Numbered from the stretch's first letter, positions 25,489 through 32,998 are shown. The stretch: 38,860 nt of DNA from Pseudomonadota bacterium (GCA_963205075.1 CAUJIU010000084.1:1-38860), one strand, 5' to 3'. Notes: a model not told the origin generated them from the letters alone. Numbers and translations are program-made.

Positions 25489-26190
25489 ATGATCAGACCG
25501 AACGATGCAGCGGACCTGCGCGGACTGGACATCTTTTCGGGCATGGCCGAATCGAATTTCGAGGCGCTGCTTCGGGGCGCCTATTTCCAGATCTTTCCGG
25601 CGGGCGTCGACCTGATCGTCGAGGGCGACCCGTCGGATTTCCTCTATGTGGTGCTGGAAGGCGCGGTCGAGCTGTTTGCCAGCTGGAGCGGCCGCGAAAC
25701 CACGATGGCCACCGTGCACCCGGTCTCGACCTTCATCCTCGCGGCCTCGATCCGCGACGCGCCCTACCTGATGTCGGCGCGCACCATCGAAAAGTGCCGC
25801 ATCGTGTTGCTGCCCTCCTCCGATGTGCGCGCGGTCTTCGGGCAGGACACGGCATTTGCCCATGCGGTGGTGATGGAGCTGTCGCAATGCTACCGCGCCC
25901 TGGTCAAGGCGACCAAGGACCTCAAGCTGCGCAACTCGCTGGAGCGGCTGGCCAACTACCTGCTGCGCCAGAACCGGCGCAGCGGCGGCAGCGGCATGTT
26001 CGAGCTGCGCACCGAAAAACGGCGGCTGGCCTCCTATCTCGGGATGACGCCGGAGAACCTCTCGCGCGCCTTCCGCACGCTCGAGCCCTACGGGGTCGAG
26101 GTCAACGGCAACCAGATCACGCTTACCAAGATCGACGACCTGACGATTCTCGCCAAGCCATCGCCGCTGATCGACGATTTCAGCCGCTGA
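25489..26190 (+). CDS. narR: Crp/Fnr-family transcription regulator, NarR-like
   Basis: A 233-residue regulator divergent from narK. The N-terminal beta-roll sensor domain (IFPAGVDLIVEGDPSDFLYVVLEGAVEL) is followed by a long dimer helix and a winged-helix domain with the recognition segment LGMTPENLSRAFRTL, whose Glu..Ser-Arg pattern suits TTGAT/TTGAC half-sites. The N-terminus lacks the cysteine cluster of FNR, and only two cysteines occur (near residues 105 and 131), so it should not carry an oxygen-labile [4Fe-4S] cluster. This and its position match NarR of Paracoccus, which is needed for narKGHJI expression and is thought to sense nitrate or nitrite. The ribosome site is weak. The gene end overlaps the convergent RpiR gene by 11 bases. 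Confidence 0.85.
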   Translation: MIRPNDAADLRGLDIFSGMAESNFEALLRGAYFQIFPAGVDLIVEGDPSDFLYVVLEGAVELFASWSGRETTMATVHPVSTFILAASIRDAPYLMSARTIEKCRIVLLPSSDVRAVFGQDTAFAHAVVMELSQCYRALVKATKDLKLRNSLERLANYLLRQNRRSGGSGMFELRTEKRRLASYLGMTPENLSRAFRTLEPYGVEVNGNQITLTKIDDLTILAKPSPLIDDFSR

Positions 26191-27058
26191 CCGGCGCGCC
26201 GCGCTGGTAGCCGCCGAATTTCTCGATCCGGTCCTCGAAGGACTTGATGTTGGCCACCGCATCGGCCGAACGCGCCATCATCCCGGCCAGAAGCAGTTCC
26301 GCCACGATCAGCGCCGCGTTGATCGAGGGCATGAACTGCGGCCCTTCCATCGGCAGCGGCACCACCCGCCAGGCCCCGGCGGCGATGGGCGAGGCGTGGC
26401 TGTCGGTGATCGACAGCACCCGCGCGCCCACGTCGCGGGCGATCTGGGTCGCGCGGATCACCTCGGTCGAGTAATGCTCGAAGCTGATGGCGATGACGAT
26501 GTCCTCGGGGCCGGCGCGCGACAGCTGGTCGAGGATCGAACCCGGCTGCGCCGGCACCGAGACGAAATTGTTGAACGCCATGCCGCCGACATAGGACAGG
26601 TAATGCGCGATCGAGTAGCAGCTGCGCACCCCCACCGCGTAGATGCGCCGGGCCACCAGCAGCGTCGGCACGCATTGCTCGATCAGCCGCAGCATCTCGG
26701 GCGAGAACACGGCCTCGGCATTGGCGCGGTTGGCGGCAATCATCTCGGAATAGACATCGCCTCCGTCGCGGTTGCGCAGCGCCTCGGCGCGGGCGGCATA
26801 GCCGATTGTGCGCGCCCGCAGCGCCAGTTGTACATCGGCGCGGAAGGCGTCGTAGCCGTCATAGCCCAGCTCCTTGGACAGCCGCGTCACCGTGTTGGCG
26901 TTCACATTGGCCTTGTCGGCCAGCGAGCGAATCGAGCTGAAGGCCACCTCGTCATAGTGATCGAGCACCCAGATGGCGAAAGCCGCCAGCGTCGGCGGCG
27001 CCGTCTGCGACAGGCGCGTCAGGTTCGGGCGAAGTTTTATCAATGTTTTCTGCTGCAT
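26180..27058 (-). CDS. MurR/RpiR-family transcription regulator
   Basis: A 292-residue repressor or activator. The N-terminal helix-turn-helix domain (residues about 1-80) includes AFSSIRSLADKANVNANTVTRL, split as the DNA-recognition region. A C-terminal SIS domain (about 120-270) contains YAVGVRSCYSIAHYLSYV and the phosphosugar-type binding loop in ISFEHYSTEVIRA. RpiR regulators usually sense sugar phosphates, but those near amino-acid genes exist and the ligand here is unknown. It diverges from the dehydrogenase gene at 27190 and probably controls it, through the AT-rich shared region. ATG at 27058 is chosen; ATG at 27073 (five residues longer) is possible, and neither has a clear ribosome site. 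Confidence 0.85.
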   Translation of the reverse strand: MQQKTLIKLRPNLTRLSQTAPPTLAAFAIWVLDHYDEVAFSSIRSLADKANVNANTVTRLSKELGYDGYDAFRADVQLALRARTIGYAARAEALRNRDGGDVYSEMIAANRANAEAVFSPEMLRLIEQCVPTLLVARRIYAVGVRSCYSIAHYLSYVGGMAFNNFVSVPAQPGSILDQLSRAGPEDIVIAISFEHYSTEVIRATQIARDVGARVLSITDSHASPIAAGAWRVVPLPMEGPQFMPSINAALIVAELLLAGMMARSADAVANIKSFEDRIEKFGGYQRGAPVSG

Positions 27059-27097
27059 ATTCGATCTGCCCATCGGCGCGGATTTCCGCTGCCCCGT

Positions 27098-27147
27098 TAA
27101 TGATTCATTTGCATTATTTTTGCTACAAGACTATTACGAATGCATTA
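27098..27147. promoter_or_regulatory. AT-rich control region between the RpiR regulator and the dehydrogenase
   Basis: In this GC-rich window the 50-base stretch stands out as AT-rich. It holds a dyad TAATG-N9-CATTA (27098-27116) and two direct copies of TGCATTA at 27110 and 27141, three helical turns apart. This looks like an operator for the adjacent regulator. Inference only. Confidence 0.4.
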
Positions 27148-27189
27148 CCGCAGGCGATTCTGCAGAGCCCAATCCAGGAAAGTGGCCCC

Positions 27190-28623
27190 ATGCTTCAGTC
27201 CAAAGTCGAACCGAGTTTTCGCGAATCCGTAGACATCATGTTCAATCGCGCCGTGGCGCTGATGGACCTCAGCCCGGGACTCGAGGAAAAGATCCGCGTC
27301 TGCAATGCCACCTATACCGTGCGCTTCGGCGTGCGGCTGCGTGGCGCCATTCACACCTTCACCGGCTATCGCTCGGTCCATTCCGAACATATGGAGCCGG
27401 TCAAGGGCGGCATCCGCTACGCCCCCAACGTGCACCAGGACGAGGTCGAGGCGCTGGCCGCGCTGATGACCTACAAATGCGCGCTGGTCGAGGCGCCCTT
27501 CGGCGGCTCCAAGGGGGGGCTGCGCATCAACCCGCGCGACTGGGAAGAACACGAACTGGAGCAGATCACCCGCCGCTTTACCTACGAGCTGGCCAAGCGC
27601 GACCTGATCCATCCCAGCCAGAACGTCCCCGCCCCCGACATGGGCACCGGCGAGCGCGAGATGGCCTGGATCGCCGACCAGTATCGCCGCATGAACACCA
27701 CCGACATCAACGCCGCCGCCTGCGTCACCGGCAAGCCGCTCAATGCGGGGGGCATCCATGGCCGGGTCGAGGCGACGGGCCGGGGCGTGCAATATGCGCT
27801 GCGGGAGTTCTTCCGGCACCCCGAAGACGTGGCGGCCGCCAAGCTGTCAGGCACGCTCGAGGGCAAGCGGGTCATCGTGCAGGGGCTGGGCAATGTGGGC
27901 TATCACGCCGCCAAGTTCCTGTCCGAGGAAGACGGCTGCAAGATCATCGGCATCATCGAGCGCGACGGCGCGCTGCTCAGCAAGGACGGGCTCGATGTCG
28001 AGGCCGTCGCGCAATGGATCAAAAAGCATGGCGGCGTGACCGGCTATCCCCATGTCACCCACAAGGCCGATGGCGCCAGGGTTCTGGAAGCCGAGTGCGA
28101 CATCCTGATCCCGGCGGCGATGGAGGGCGTGATCCATCTGGGCAACGCCGCCAACATCAAGGCGCCGCTGATCATCGAGGCCGCCAACGGCCCGATCACC
28201 GCCGGCGGCGACGAGATCCTGCGCGAGAAGGGCTGCGTCATCATCCCCGACATGTATGCCAATGCCGGCGGCGTCACGGTCTCGTATTTCGAATGGGTCA
28301 AGAATCTCAGCCATATCCGCTTTGGCCGGATGCAGCGCCGCGCCGAGGAATCGCGCACCCAGATGCTGGTGGACGAGCTGGAGCGGCTGTCGTCCGACAA
28401 GGGGCTGGGCTGGACGCTGAGCCCGACCTTCAAGTCCGACTACCTGCGCGGCGCGGGCGAGCTGGAACTGGTGCGCTCGGGCCTGGATGACACCATGCGC
28501 ACCGCCTACCAGTCGATGCGCGAGGTCTGGCATTCGCGCGGCGACGTGCATGACCTGCGCACGGCCGCCTATATCGTCTCGATCAGCCGGGTGGCGGCGA
28601 GCTATCGCGCCAAGGGGCTCTGA
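27190..28623 (+). CDS. Glu/Leu/Phe/Val dehydrogenase family protein, probably NAD-type glutamate dehydrogenase
   Basis: A 477-residue amino-acid dehydrogenase. The substrate domain has the family motif PVKGGIRYAPNV and the catalytic-lysine loop LVEAPFGGSKGG, followed by VPAPDMGTGEREM. The nucleotide domain contains the dinucleotide motif VIVQGLGNVGYHAAKFL. The lysine-containing substrate pocket and overall length fit glutamate dehydrogenase, which links glutamate to 2-oxoglutarate plus ammonia, though leucine-type activity cannot be excluded. AGGA nine bases before the ATG supports the start. The divergent RpiR-type gene is the likely regulator. Downstream, a near-perfect palindrome that includes the tRNA-His 3' end may limit read-through. 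Confidence 0.9.
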   Translation: MLQSKVEPSFRESVDIMFNRAVALMDLSPGLEEKIRVCNATYTVRFGVRLRGAIHTFTGYRSVHSEHMEPVKGGIRYAPNVHQDEVEALAALMTYKCALVEAPFGGSKGGLRINPRDWEEHELEQITRRFTYELAKRDLIHPSQNVPAPDMGTGEREMAWIADQYRRMNTTDINAAACVTGKPLNAGGIHGRVEATGRGVQYALREFFRHPEDVAAAKLSGTLEGKRVIVQGLGNVGYHAAKFLSEEDGCKIIGIIERDGALLSKDGLDVEAVAQWIKKHGGVTGYPHVTHKADGARVLEAECDILIPAAMEGVIHLGNAANIKAPLIIEAANGPITAGGDEILREKGCVIIPDMYANAGGVTVSYFEWVKNLSHIRFGRMQRRAEESRTQMLVDELERLSSDKGLGWTLSPTFKSDYLRGAGELELVRSGLDDTMRTAYQSMREVWHSRGDVHDLRTAAYIVSISRVAASYRAKGL

Positions 28624-28635
28624 GCACCATCGGGT

Positions 28636-28661
28636 CCGGGGAGGTGGTACCGCCTCCCCGG
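28636..28661. repeat. 26-bp near-perfect palindrome spanning the 3' end of tRNA-His
   Basis: CCGGGGAGG and its complement flank an 8-base centre containing GGTACC; only one symmetric pair mismatches. One arm is the T-stem/acceptor strand of tRNA-His and the other lies beyond its CCA. It could fold as a terminator-like hairpin for either strand, although no T-run is present. Confidence 0.6.
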
Positions 28662-28721
28662 CTTGAACGGGGGACCTCTGGATCCACAATCCAGCGCTCT
28701 AACCAACTGAGCTAAGGCGGC
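28645..28721 (-). tRNA. tRNA-His (anticodon GTG)
   Basis: The minus strand folds as a full cloverleaf: acceptor GCCGCCT pairing with AGGCGGT, a D arm with AGTTGG, an anticodon stem CTGGA/TCCAG enclosing TTGTGGA with anticodon GTG, and a T arm with GTTCAAG. CCA is encoded (28645-28647). The discriminator is A73, the 1-72 pair is G-U, and the base before position 1 is T, so the usual G-1 of tRNA-His is not encoded. This is the altered tRNA-His known from many Alphaproteobacteria. Confidence 0.97.
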
Positions 28722-28761
28722 ACTGGCAGGGGGATTAGCGCCCGCTTGGCCCGAATGCAAG

Positions 28762-28767
28762 TGTCAA
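28762..28767 (-). promoter_or_regulatory. Probable -35 element of the tRNA-His promoter
   Basis: A consensus TTGACA on the minus strand ends 41 bases before the mature 5' end of tRNA-His, the right distance for a start about ten bases upstream of the tRNA. No good -10 is visible at 17 bases, which is common for stable-RNA promoters in this group. Confidence 0.4.
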
Positions 28768-28846
28768 GCGCCGCATTTGCGGACAGGTTCTTGCCGCGCC
28801 GCCGGTCATGCGCTAGGTCCGGCGCAGCAACCCGACGGAGGCGGCC

Positions 28847-29041
28847 ATGGGCATCAACAGCGAACGCGATATTGAGGCCAACATGCAGATCGGCCCGACC
28901 GACCTGGGCATGGTGCGAATCTTCATCGAGGCGGGCGGCACCGAGATCCCGATGGATTTCGAACCCGAAGAGGCCGAAGAGATCGCCGACGAGATCCGCG
29001 CCGCCGCCAAGGCCGCGCGCGCCGTCGCTACCAGGCGCTGA
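28847..29041 (+). CDS. Small acidic protein, DUF6324-like
   Basis: A 64-residue acidic cytoplasmic protein of unknown function that resembles a short family conserved in Rhodobacterales (DUF6324, from recollection). It opens with MGINSERDIEANMQIGPTDL, continues with a short strand-rich part (MVRIFIEAGGTEIPMDF), and ends in an acidic-to-basic helix (EEAEEIADEIRAAAKAARA). GGAGG stands five bases before the ATG. The last 14 bases overlap the end of the convergent mmcB gene. There are no cysteines or known motifs; a small binding partner or antitoxin-like role cannot be assigned. Confidence 0.72.
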   Translation: MGINSERDIEANMQIGPTDLGMVRIFIEAGGTEIPMDFEPEEAEEIADEIRAAAKAARAVATRR

Positions 29042-29492
29042 GGCCAAAGGCCGGATCGCGCGCCGCCTGCCAGCGCAGCGCCGCGTGACGGGCGAATTTC
29101 TGCGTCATCACCTTGCGACGGGCACTGGCCAGCCGGGTTTCCGGCCCCATGCTGAGGATCTCGGCGCCATAGCCATCGGCGACGATCAGCCCGGTCTGGT
29201 CGGGCAGCAACTCGGTGGGAAAGTCGCTGTCCACCGCCCAGAAGAAGCGGTCGCACCATTCCAGGTAGCCCTGCCATTTCTGGTCGGCCATGTAGTCGGC
29301 GCGACCGGACTTGCATTCGATCACCCAGATCTCGCCCTTGGGGCCCATGGCCAGCACATCGACCCGCAACCCCGGCGAGGGCACGAATTCCTCGACCGTG
29401 ACGAAATCATGGGCGGAGATCAGGTGACGGCAGACGCCGCGGGCAAGCATCTGGCCCGGCTTGAGATTTGGTGTCTGGATGTCGTCCGGCAT
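29028..29492 (-). CDS. mmcB: MmcB-family DNA repair protein (DUF1052)
   Basis: A 154-residue protein of the MmcB family, an SOS-induced DNA repair factor described in Caulobacter. It looks like a restriction-endonuclease-like fold: the strand-rich core VDVLAMGPKGEIWVIECKSG carries the Asp ... Glu-x-Lys arrangement of PD-(D/E)xK nucleases, followed by a helix with WQGYLEWCDRFFWAVD. The ATG at 29492 lies six bases after a -10 element and has no ribosome site, so the mRNA is probably leaderless. A LexA box sits inside the promoter. The gene end overlaps the small DUF6324-like gene. Confidence 0.85.
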   Translation of the reverse strand: MPDDIQTPNLKPGQMLARGVCRHLISAHDFVTVEEFVPSPGLRVDVLAMGPKGEIWVIECKSGRADYMADQKWQGYLEWCDRFFWAVDSDFPTELLPDQTGLIVADGYGAEILSMGPETRLASARRKVMTQKFARHAALRWQAARDPAFGLSAW

Positions 29493-29498
29493 GGCGCG

Positions 29499-29527
29499 AC
29501 TATGAACAAGACGTGAACATCGGTCAA
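29499..29527 (-). promoter_or_regulatory. mmcB promoter (-35 TTGACC, -10 CATAGT)
   Basis: TTGACC (29522-29527) and CATAGT (29499-29504) are separated by exactly 17 bases on the minus strand. The expected transcription start coincides with the A of the mmcB ATG, seven bases after the -10 element. Confidence 0.55.
29504..29518 (-). promoter_or_regulatory. Alphaproteobacterial LexA (SOS) box of mmcB
   Basis: The minus strand reads GTTC-ACGTCTT-GTTC, a perfect match to the direct-repeat GTTC-N7-GTTC SOS box of Alphaproteobacteria. It lies in the spacer between the -35 and -10 elements, where LexA would block RNA polymerase. Confidence 0.85.
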
Positions 29528-29661
29528 GCGGGCGGGCGCGCATGCGGCCTTGCAATGGCGCCGGTCCGGGCCTACCTATGGCGGTGGCGGGTTTCTGCCC
29601 CTCTCGTGATCAGCGTCAAATTCCAGTGGCCTTAAGCAAATCCGAGGGAGCCGGCTCTGTT

Positions 29662-29675
29662 CAGACCCTGGTCTG
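29662..29675 (-). other. Small dyad just after the membrane protein gene
   Basis: CAGACC-CT-GGTCTG follows the stop codon at 29677 by one base on the minus strand. As RNA it gives a 5-bp stem with a 4-base loop and no T-run, so it is a weak terminator candidate. The rest of 29528-29676 shows nothing I can name. Confidence 0.3.
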
Positions 29676-29676
29676 G

Positions 29677-30051
29677 TTATCTGGCGCCCACCTGTAGTAA
29701 CAGGTCCTCGGGAATATCACGCCCACGGTTGCCGCGGTTCCCGCCACTTTCCGCCCGCGCCGGCATCGCCGCCAGCCGCCCCGTCAGCCGGGCGCGCCGG
29801 CCGCGCGGCGGCCCGTCGTCACGCTCGGCCATTGCCATCACCGCCCAGGCGAATTGCACGCCCGCATAGATGATGCCGTTGAAGATCCAGAGCATCCCGA
29901 CCGCGATCAGGCCGGCATCCGACCCCAGGATCAGGCGGCGCAAGCCCCCGATATCGAGGCCCAGCAGCAGCCCGACAAACACCGCCGCCACGCCAAAGCC
30001 GATGGCGACGCTGCGGATATAGAGGCGGATCAGGGGTGGGGGGTTGGACAT
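29677..30051 (-). CDS. Small membrane protein of unknown function downstream of nusB
   Basis: A 124-residue protein with two or three hydrophobic segments (about residues 11-33 and 43-70: VAIGFGVAAVFVGLLLGL and LIAVGMLWIFNGIIYAG) and a basic, disordered-looking C-terminus rich in Arg and Gly (DDGPPRGRRARLTGR ... GGNRGNRGRD). I do not recognise a family. It starts 64 bases after the nusB stop on the same strand and is probably co-transcribed with it. The stop codon is TAA, rare in this window. Confidence 0.6.
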   Translation of the reverse strand: MSNPPPLIRLYIRSVAIGFGVAAVFVGLLLGLDIGGLRRLILGSDAGLIAVGMLWIFNGIIYAGVQFAWAVMAMAERDDGPPRGRRARLTGRLAAMPARAESGGNRGNRGRDIPEDLLLQVGAR

Positions 30052-30115
30052 GCGGCCAATGTAGTGCCCGGCCGCGGCAGAGCAAAGCGGCAATTTGCCC
30101 CCGGGAGCCTGCGGC

Positions 30116-30583
30116 TCAGAACGCCTCGGGCCGGGCCTCGTGCGCCATGTGGTCGAGCACGGCGTTGACGAATTTGGGTTCCTTGGTCTCGGGGAAGAAG
30201 GCCTTGGCCACATCCACATATTCGACGATCACCACCTTTGGCGGCGTCGATCTGGCAAGCAGTTCGGCGCCCGCGGCGCGAAACAGCGCCCTGAGCGTCG
30301 GGTCGATGCGCCCGATCGGCCAGTTGGCGACCAGCGCGCGGTCGGTCATCTGGTCGATGCTGGCCTGTTCGTTGACCGCCATCTCCATGATGGCGCGAAA
30401 GCTGTCGGGGTCGCCCTCCTGCATCTCGTCGCCCTCGTAGACCGCACCGAAGCGATGGGTCTCGAACTCGCGCATGATCGAGTCGACGGTCTGGCCGGTG
30501 GCCTCCATCTGGAACAGCGCCTGCACCGCATAGAGCCGCGAGGCGGATTTCATCTTGCGCAGCTGGTTGTTCGAGATGGTCAT
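30116..30583 (-). CDS. nusB: Transcription antitermination factor NusB
   Basis: A 155-residue all-helical RNA-binding protein that, with NusE (S10), assembles the antitermination complex on boxA of rRNA transcripts. Typical family parts are SASRLYAVQALFQMEATG near the N-terminus, LFRAAGAELLA, and KVVIVEYVDVAKAFFP with KFVNAVLDHMA near the end. Its ATG overlaps the ribH stop (ATGA), the usual ribH-nusB pairing in bacteria. Length is normal. Confidence 0.96.
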   Translation of the reverse strand: MTISNNQLRKMKSASRLYAVQALFQMEATGQTVDSIMREFETHRFGAVYEGDEMQEGDPDSFRAIMEMAVNEQASIDQMTDRALVANWPIGRIDPTLRALFRAAGAELLARSTPPKVVIVEYVDVAKAFFPETKEPKFVNAVLDHMAHEARPEAF

Positions 30584-31119
30584 GCGGAGCGGTCATCCTC
30601 GGCGGAGCGGGCCATCAGGATGTCGCGGGTGAATCCCACGCCCTTTTCGGCGCGGCCCCACTTACGGCTGAGCGCGATCAGGTGCAAGGCCGCGGCCGCG
30701 GCGCCGCCGCCCTTGTTCTGGCCCTTGGCATCGGCACGAACCTCGGCCTGCGCCATGTTCTCGACGGTCAGGATGCCGTTGCCGATGCACAGGCCCTGCA
30801 ACCCCAGCATTTGCAGCGCCCGGCTCGAATCGTTGCAGACCGTATCGTAATGGGTGGTCTCGCCGCGGATCACGCAGCCCAGGGCCACGTAGCCGTCAAA
30901 GTTGGACAGCCGCTCGGCGATGCCGATGGCGGTGGGCACTTCCAGCGCGCCGGGCACCTCGACGGTCTCATGGGTGCCGCCGGCCGCCTCGATCTCGGCG
31001 CGCGCACCGGCCAGCAGATTATCGGCAATCGCCTTGTAATAGGGCGCCACCACGATCAGCAGCTTGACCGGTTTGTCAAACTCCGGCCGGGCAAGGATGT
31101 GATGCTGGGGACCGGCCAT
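30580..31119 (-). CDS. ribH: 6,7-dimethyl-8-ribityllumazine synthase
   Basis: A 179-residue enzyme that condenses 5-amino-6-ribitylaminouracil with dihydroxybutanone phosphate, the step before riboflavin synthase. Conserved motifs are ETVEVPGALEVPTA, YVALGCVIRGETTHYD with the catalytic histidine, and GNGILTVENMAQAEVRA. The C-terminus carries a longer, charged tail than the minimal 155-residue enzyme. It shares one base with the ribBX stop codon (TGATG) and overlaps nusB by four bases, so translation of ribBX-ribH-nusB is coupled. Confidence 0.96.
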   Translation of the reverse strand: MAGPQHHILARPEFDKPVKLLIVVAPYYKAIADNLLAGARAEIEAAGGTHETVEVPGALEVPTAIGIAERLSNFDGYVALGCVIRGETTHYDTVCNDSSRALQMLGLQGLCIGNGILTVENMAQAEVRADAKGQNKGGGAAAAALHLIALSRKWGRAEKGVGFTRDILMARSAEDDRSA

Positions 31120-32249
31120 CAGACTGCCTCGCTGACGCGGCGGGTGCCGACGATTTCCAGCCCGTAGGCGTCAAGCCCGACCACCCTGGGCCTGGGCGAA
31201 TTGGTCAGCAGCGTGATGCGCGACAGCCCGAGCGAGGACAGGATCTGCGCGCCGAGCCCGTATTGGCGCAATGTCTGGGGCGAGACCGCGTCATGGGGGT
31301 CAAGCCGCATGTGCAGGTCGCGCAACAGCACCAGCGCGCCCCGGCCCTCGGCGGCGATGATGTTCATCGCGTCGCCAAATTCGCCCGCGCGGCCCTTGGG
31401 GCCGGTGCCGACGATATCGAGCATCGGGTCCAGCGCATGCATGCGCACCAGAACCGGCTCATCCCCGCTCAGATCGCCCTTGATCAGCGCGATATGTTCG
31501 GCGCCTTGCGTCTGATCGGTGAAGATCCGCATCAGCCATTCGCCGCCGAATTCCGAGGTGATGCGCTCTTCGCTGCGCACCCTGACCAGATTGTCATGGC
31601 GGCGGCGATAGGCGATCAGGTCGCTGATGGTGCCGATCTTGAGCCCGTGGCGCTGGCCGAAGGCCACCAGATCGGGCAGGCGCGCCATGGTGCCATCGTC
31701 CTTCATGATCTCGCAGATCACGCCCGAGGGGTTCAGCCCCGCCAGCCGCGCGATGTCGACCGCCGCCTCGGTATGCCCGGCGCGCACCAGCACCCCGCCC
31801 TCGCGGGCGCGCAGCGGAAACACGTGGCCGGGGCTGGCCAGATCGGCCGCACCCTTGGTGCCATCGATGGCGACCGAGACCGTATGGGCCCGGTCATGCG
31901 CCGAGATGCCGGTCGAGACCCCTTCGCGGGCCTCGATCGACAGGGTAAAGGCGGTCTCGTGGCGCGAGGAGTTGTGCGACGACATCAGCGGCAGGCCAAG
32001 CTGATCGACCCGCGCCCCGGTCAGCGACAGGCAGACCAGCCCGCGGCAATGGGTGGCCATGAAGTTGATGGCGTCGGGTGTCACCATCTGGGCCGCGATG
32101 ATCAGGTCGCCCTCATTCTCGCGATCCTCGTGATCCACCAGAATGAACATCTTGCCGTTGCGGGCATCCTCGATGATCTCCTCGATGGACGAGATCGTGT
32201 CGCTCCAGTCGCGCTCGACCGGGCCGGGTTGTTCATAAGGCTGCGTCAT
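31119..32249 (-). CDS. ribB: 3,4-dihydroxy-2-butanone 4-phosphate synthase with degenerate GTP cyclohydrolase II domain (RibBX type)
   Basis: A 376-residue protein in two parts. The N-terminal domain (about residues 18-215) is a complete Rib[17 protein letters not shown] with its acidic metal site, [12 protein letters not shown], and [11 protein letters not shown]. It makes the four-carbon unit for lumazine. The C-terminal domain has the fold and spacing of GTP cyclohydrolase II, but the zinc-binding cysteines and the catalytic core (normally RvHSeC..GD ... RCDCG) are gone; this half contains no cysteine at all ([19 protein letters not shown]). Such RibBX proteins are known in Proteobacteria. 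A separate cyclohydrolase must exist elsewhere. AGGA five bases before ATG 32249 supports the start. No FMN riboswitch was found upstream. Confidence 0.92.
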   Translation of the reverse strand: MTQPYEQPGPVERDWSDTISSIEEIIEDARNGKMFILVDHEDRENEGDLIIAAQMVTPDAINFMATHCRGLVCLSLTGARVDQLGLPLMSSHNSSRHETAFTLSIEAREGVSTGISAHDRAHTVSVAIDGTKGAADLASPGHVFPLRAREGGVLVRAGHTEAAVDIARLAGLNPSGVICEIMKDDGTMARLPDLVAFGQRHGLKIGTISDLIAYRRRHDNLVRVRSEERITSEFGGEWLMRIFTDQTQGAEHIALIKGDLSGDEPVLVRMHALDPMLDIVGTGPKGRAGEFGDAMNIIAAEGRGALVLLRDLHMRLDPHDAVSPQTLRQYGLGAQILSSLGLSRITLLTNSPRPRVVGLDAYGLEIVGTRRVSEAV

Positions 32250-32413
32250 GGCGTTCCTCGCTTGGCTCTGCACGCAGATAGACCAGCGGATGGGGTTTTG
32301 AAAGACCGCCCGGCACGGTTCGGACTGCGCCCGGGCGTCACAGGTGCCGGTTGCGCCGAAATGGTGGCGGTCCGGGTCACAACGGCGATAGCGGCGGCAG
32401 GGTGATCGACATG

Positions 32414-32998
32414 TCAGGGGGCGGAGCGGCCGAAATACTCGGTCCCGGTCAGGAACCCTGCCATGCGGGCGGCCTCGGCCCAGTCGCGCTCGAAACCGGG
32501 CTCGCCCACCAGCAGGACCCGGTCGGCGGGATGGCCGCGGGCGCGCAGGACCGCCCTGAGCGCGTCGCGGGTAGCCGACCAGCTCAGATGCGGGGGCGGC
32601 GCCGCAAAGGCGCCGTCCACGCCTTCGATCTGCGCCACAGCTTCAGGCGCCAGCGGCGGGTGGGCCAGCGCCAGCCTTTCGGCGCCCTGAATCGCGCTGA
32701 TCCGGGCCTGCCGGGCAGCATCGAGCCGCGCCTCGCGCAGCAGGCCGAGTGCATTGGACGAGAACAGGAAGCCGATCAGGTCGTGCCCGGTGCTGGCGCG
32801 GATGCCGGCATAGGTCTTGTAGGGCAGCCCGAGTTCAACCGCGCGGCGGACCCGCATCCGCACCACCTCGACCGGCAGGGTCGGCAGCAGTTCGGCACGC
32901 GCGCGGGCCCAGCTGTAGCGGCGCCAGCTTGCGCCGGACTCCAGGGTCGGTCCGTTGTTGTGGCCAATGCCGGCGCGCGGATTGGCCGGGGCGGTCAT
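32414..32998 (-). CDS. Conserved protein of unknown function in the rib cluster (GIGHNNGP motif)
   Basis: A 194-residue soluble protein. Near the N-terminus it has AGIGHNNGP, a motif seen at the start of many unrelated alphaproteobacterial proteins of unknown role. The central part is helical (ELLPTLPVEVVRMRVRRAVELGLPYKTYAGIR), and the C-terminus resembles a short Rossmann-like stretch (DRVLLVGEPGFERDWAEAARMAGFL). The ATG at 32998 overlaps the terminal TGA of the ribE frame (ATGA), so it was built to be translated right after full-length riboflavin synthase. The function is unknown; position suggests a role tied to flavin metabolism but no motif proves it. Confidence 0.72.
   Translation of the reverse strand: MTAPANPRAGIGHNNGPTLESGASWRRYSWARARAELLPTLPVEVVRMRVRRAVELGLPYKTYAGIRASTGHDLIGFLFSSNALGLLREARLDAARQARISAIQGAERLALAHPPLAPEAVAQIEGVDGAFAAPPPHLSWSATRDALRAVLRARGHPADRVLLVGEPGFERDWAEAARMAGFLTGTEYFGRSAP

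Noticed and set aside
32250-32413. FMN riboswitch upstream of ribBX
   Set aside because: The conserved RFN helices and their signature segments could not be found; only a 7-bp inverted repeat with a 17-base loop (32307-32337) is present.
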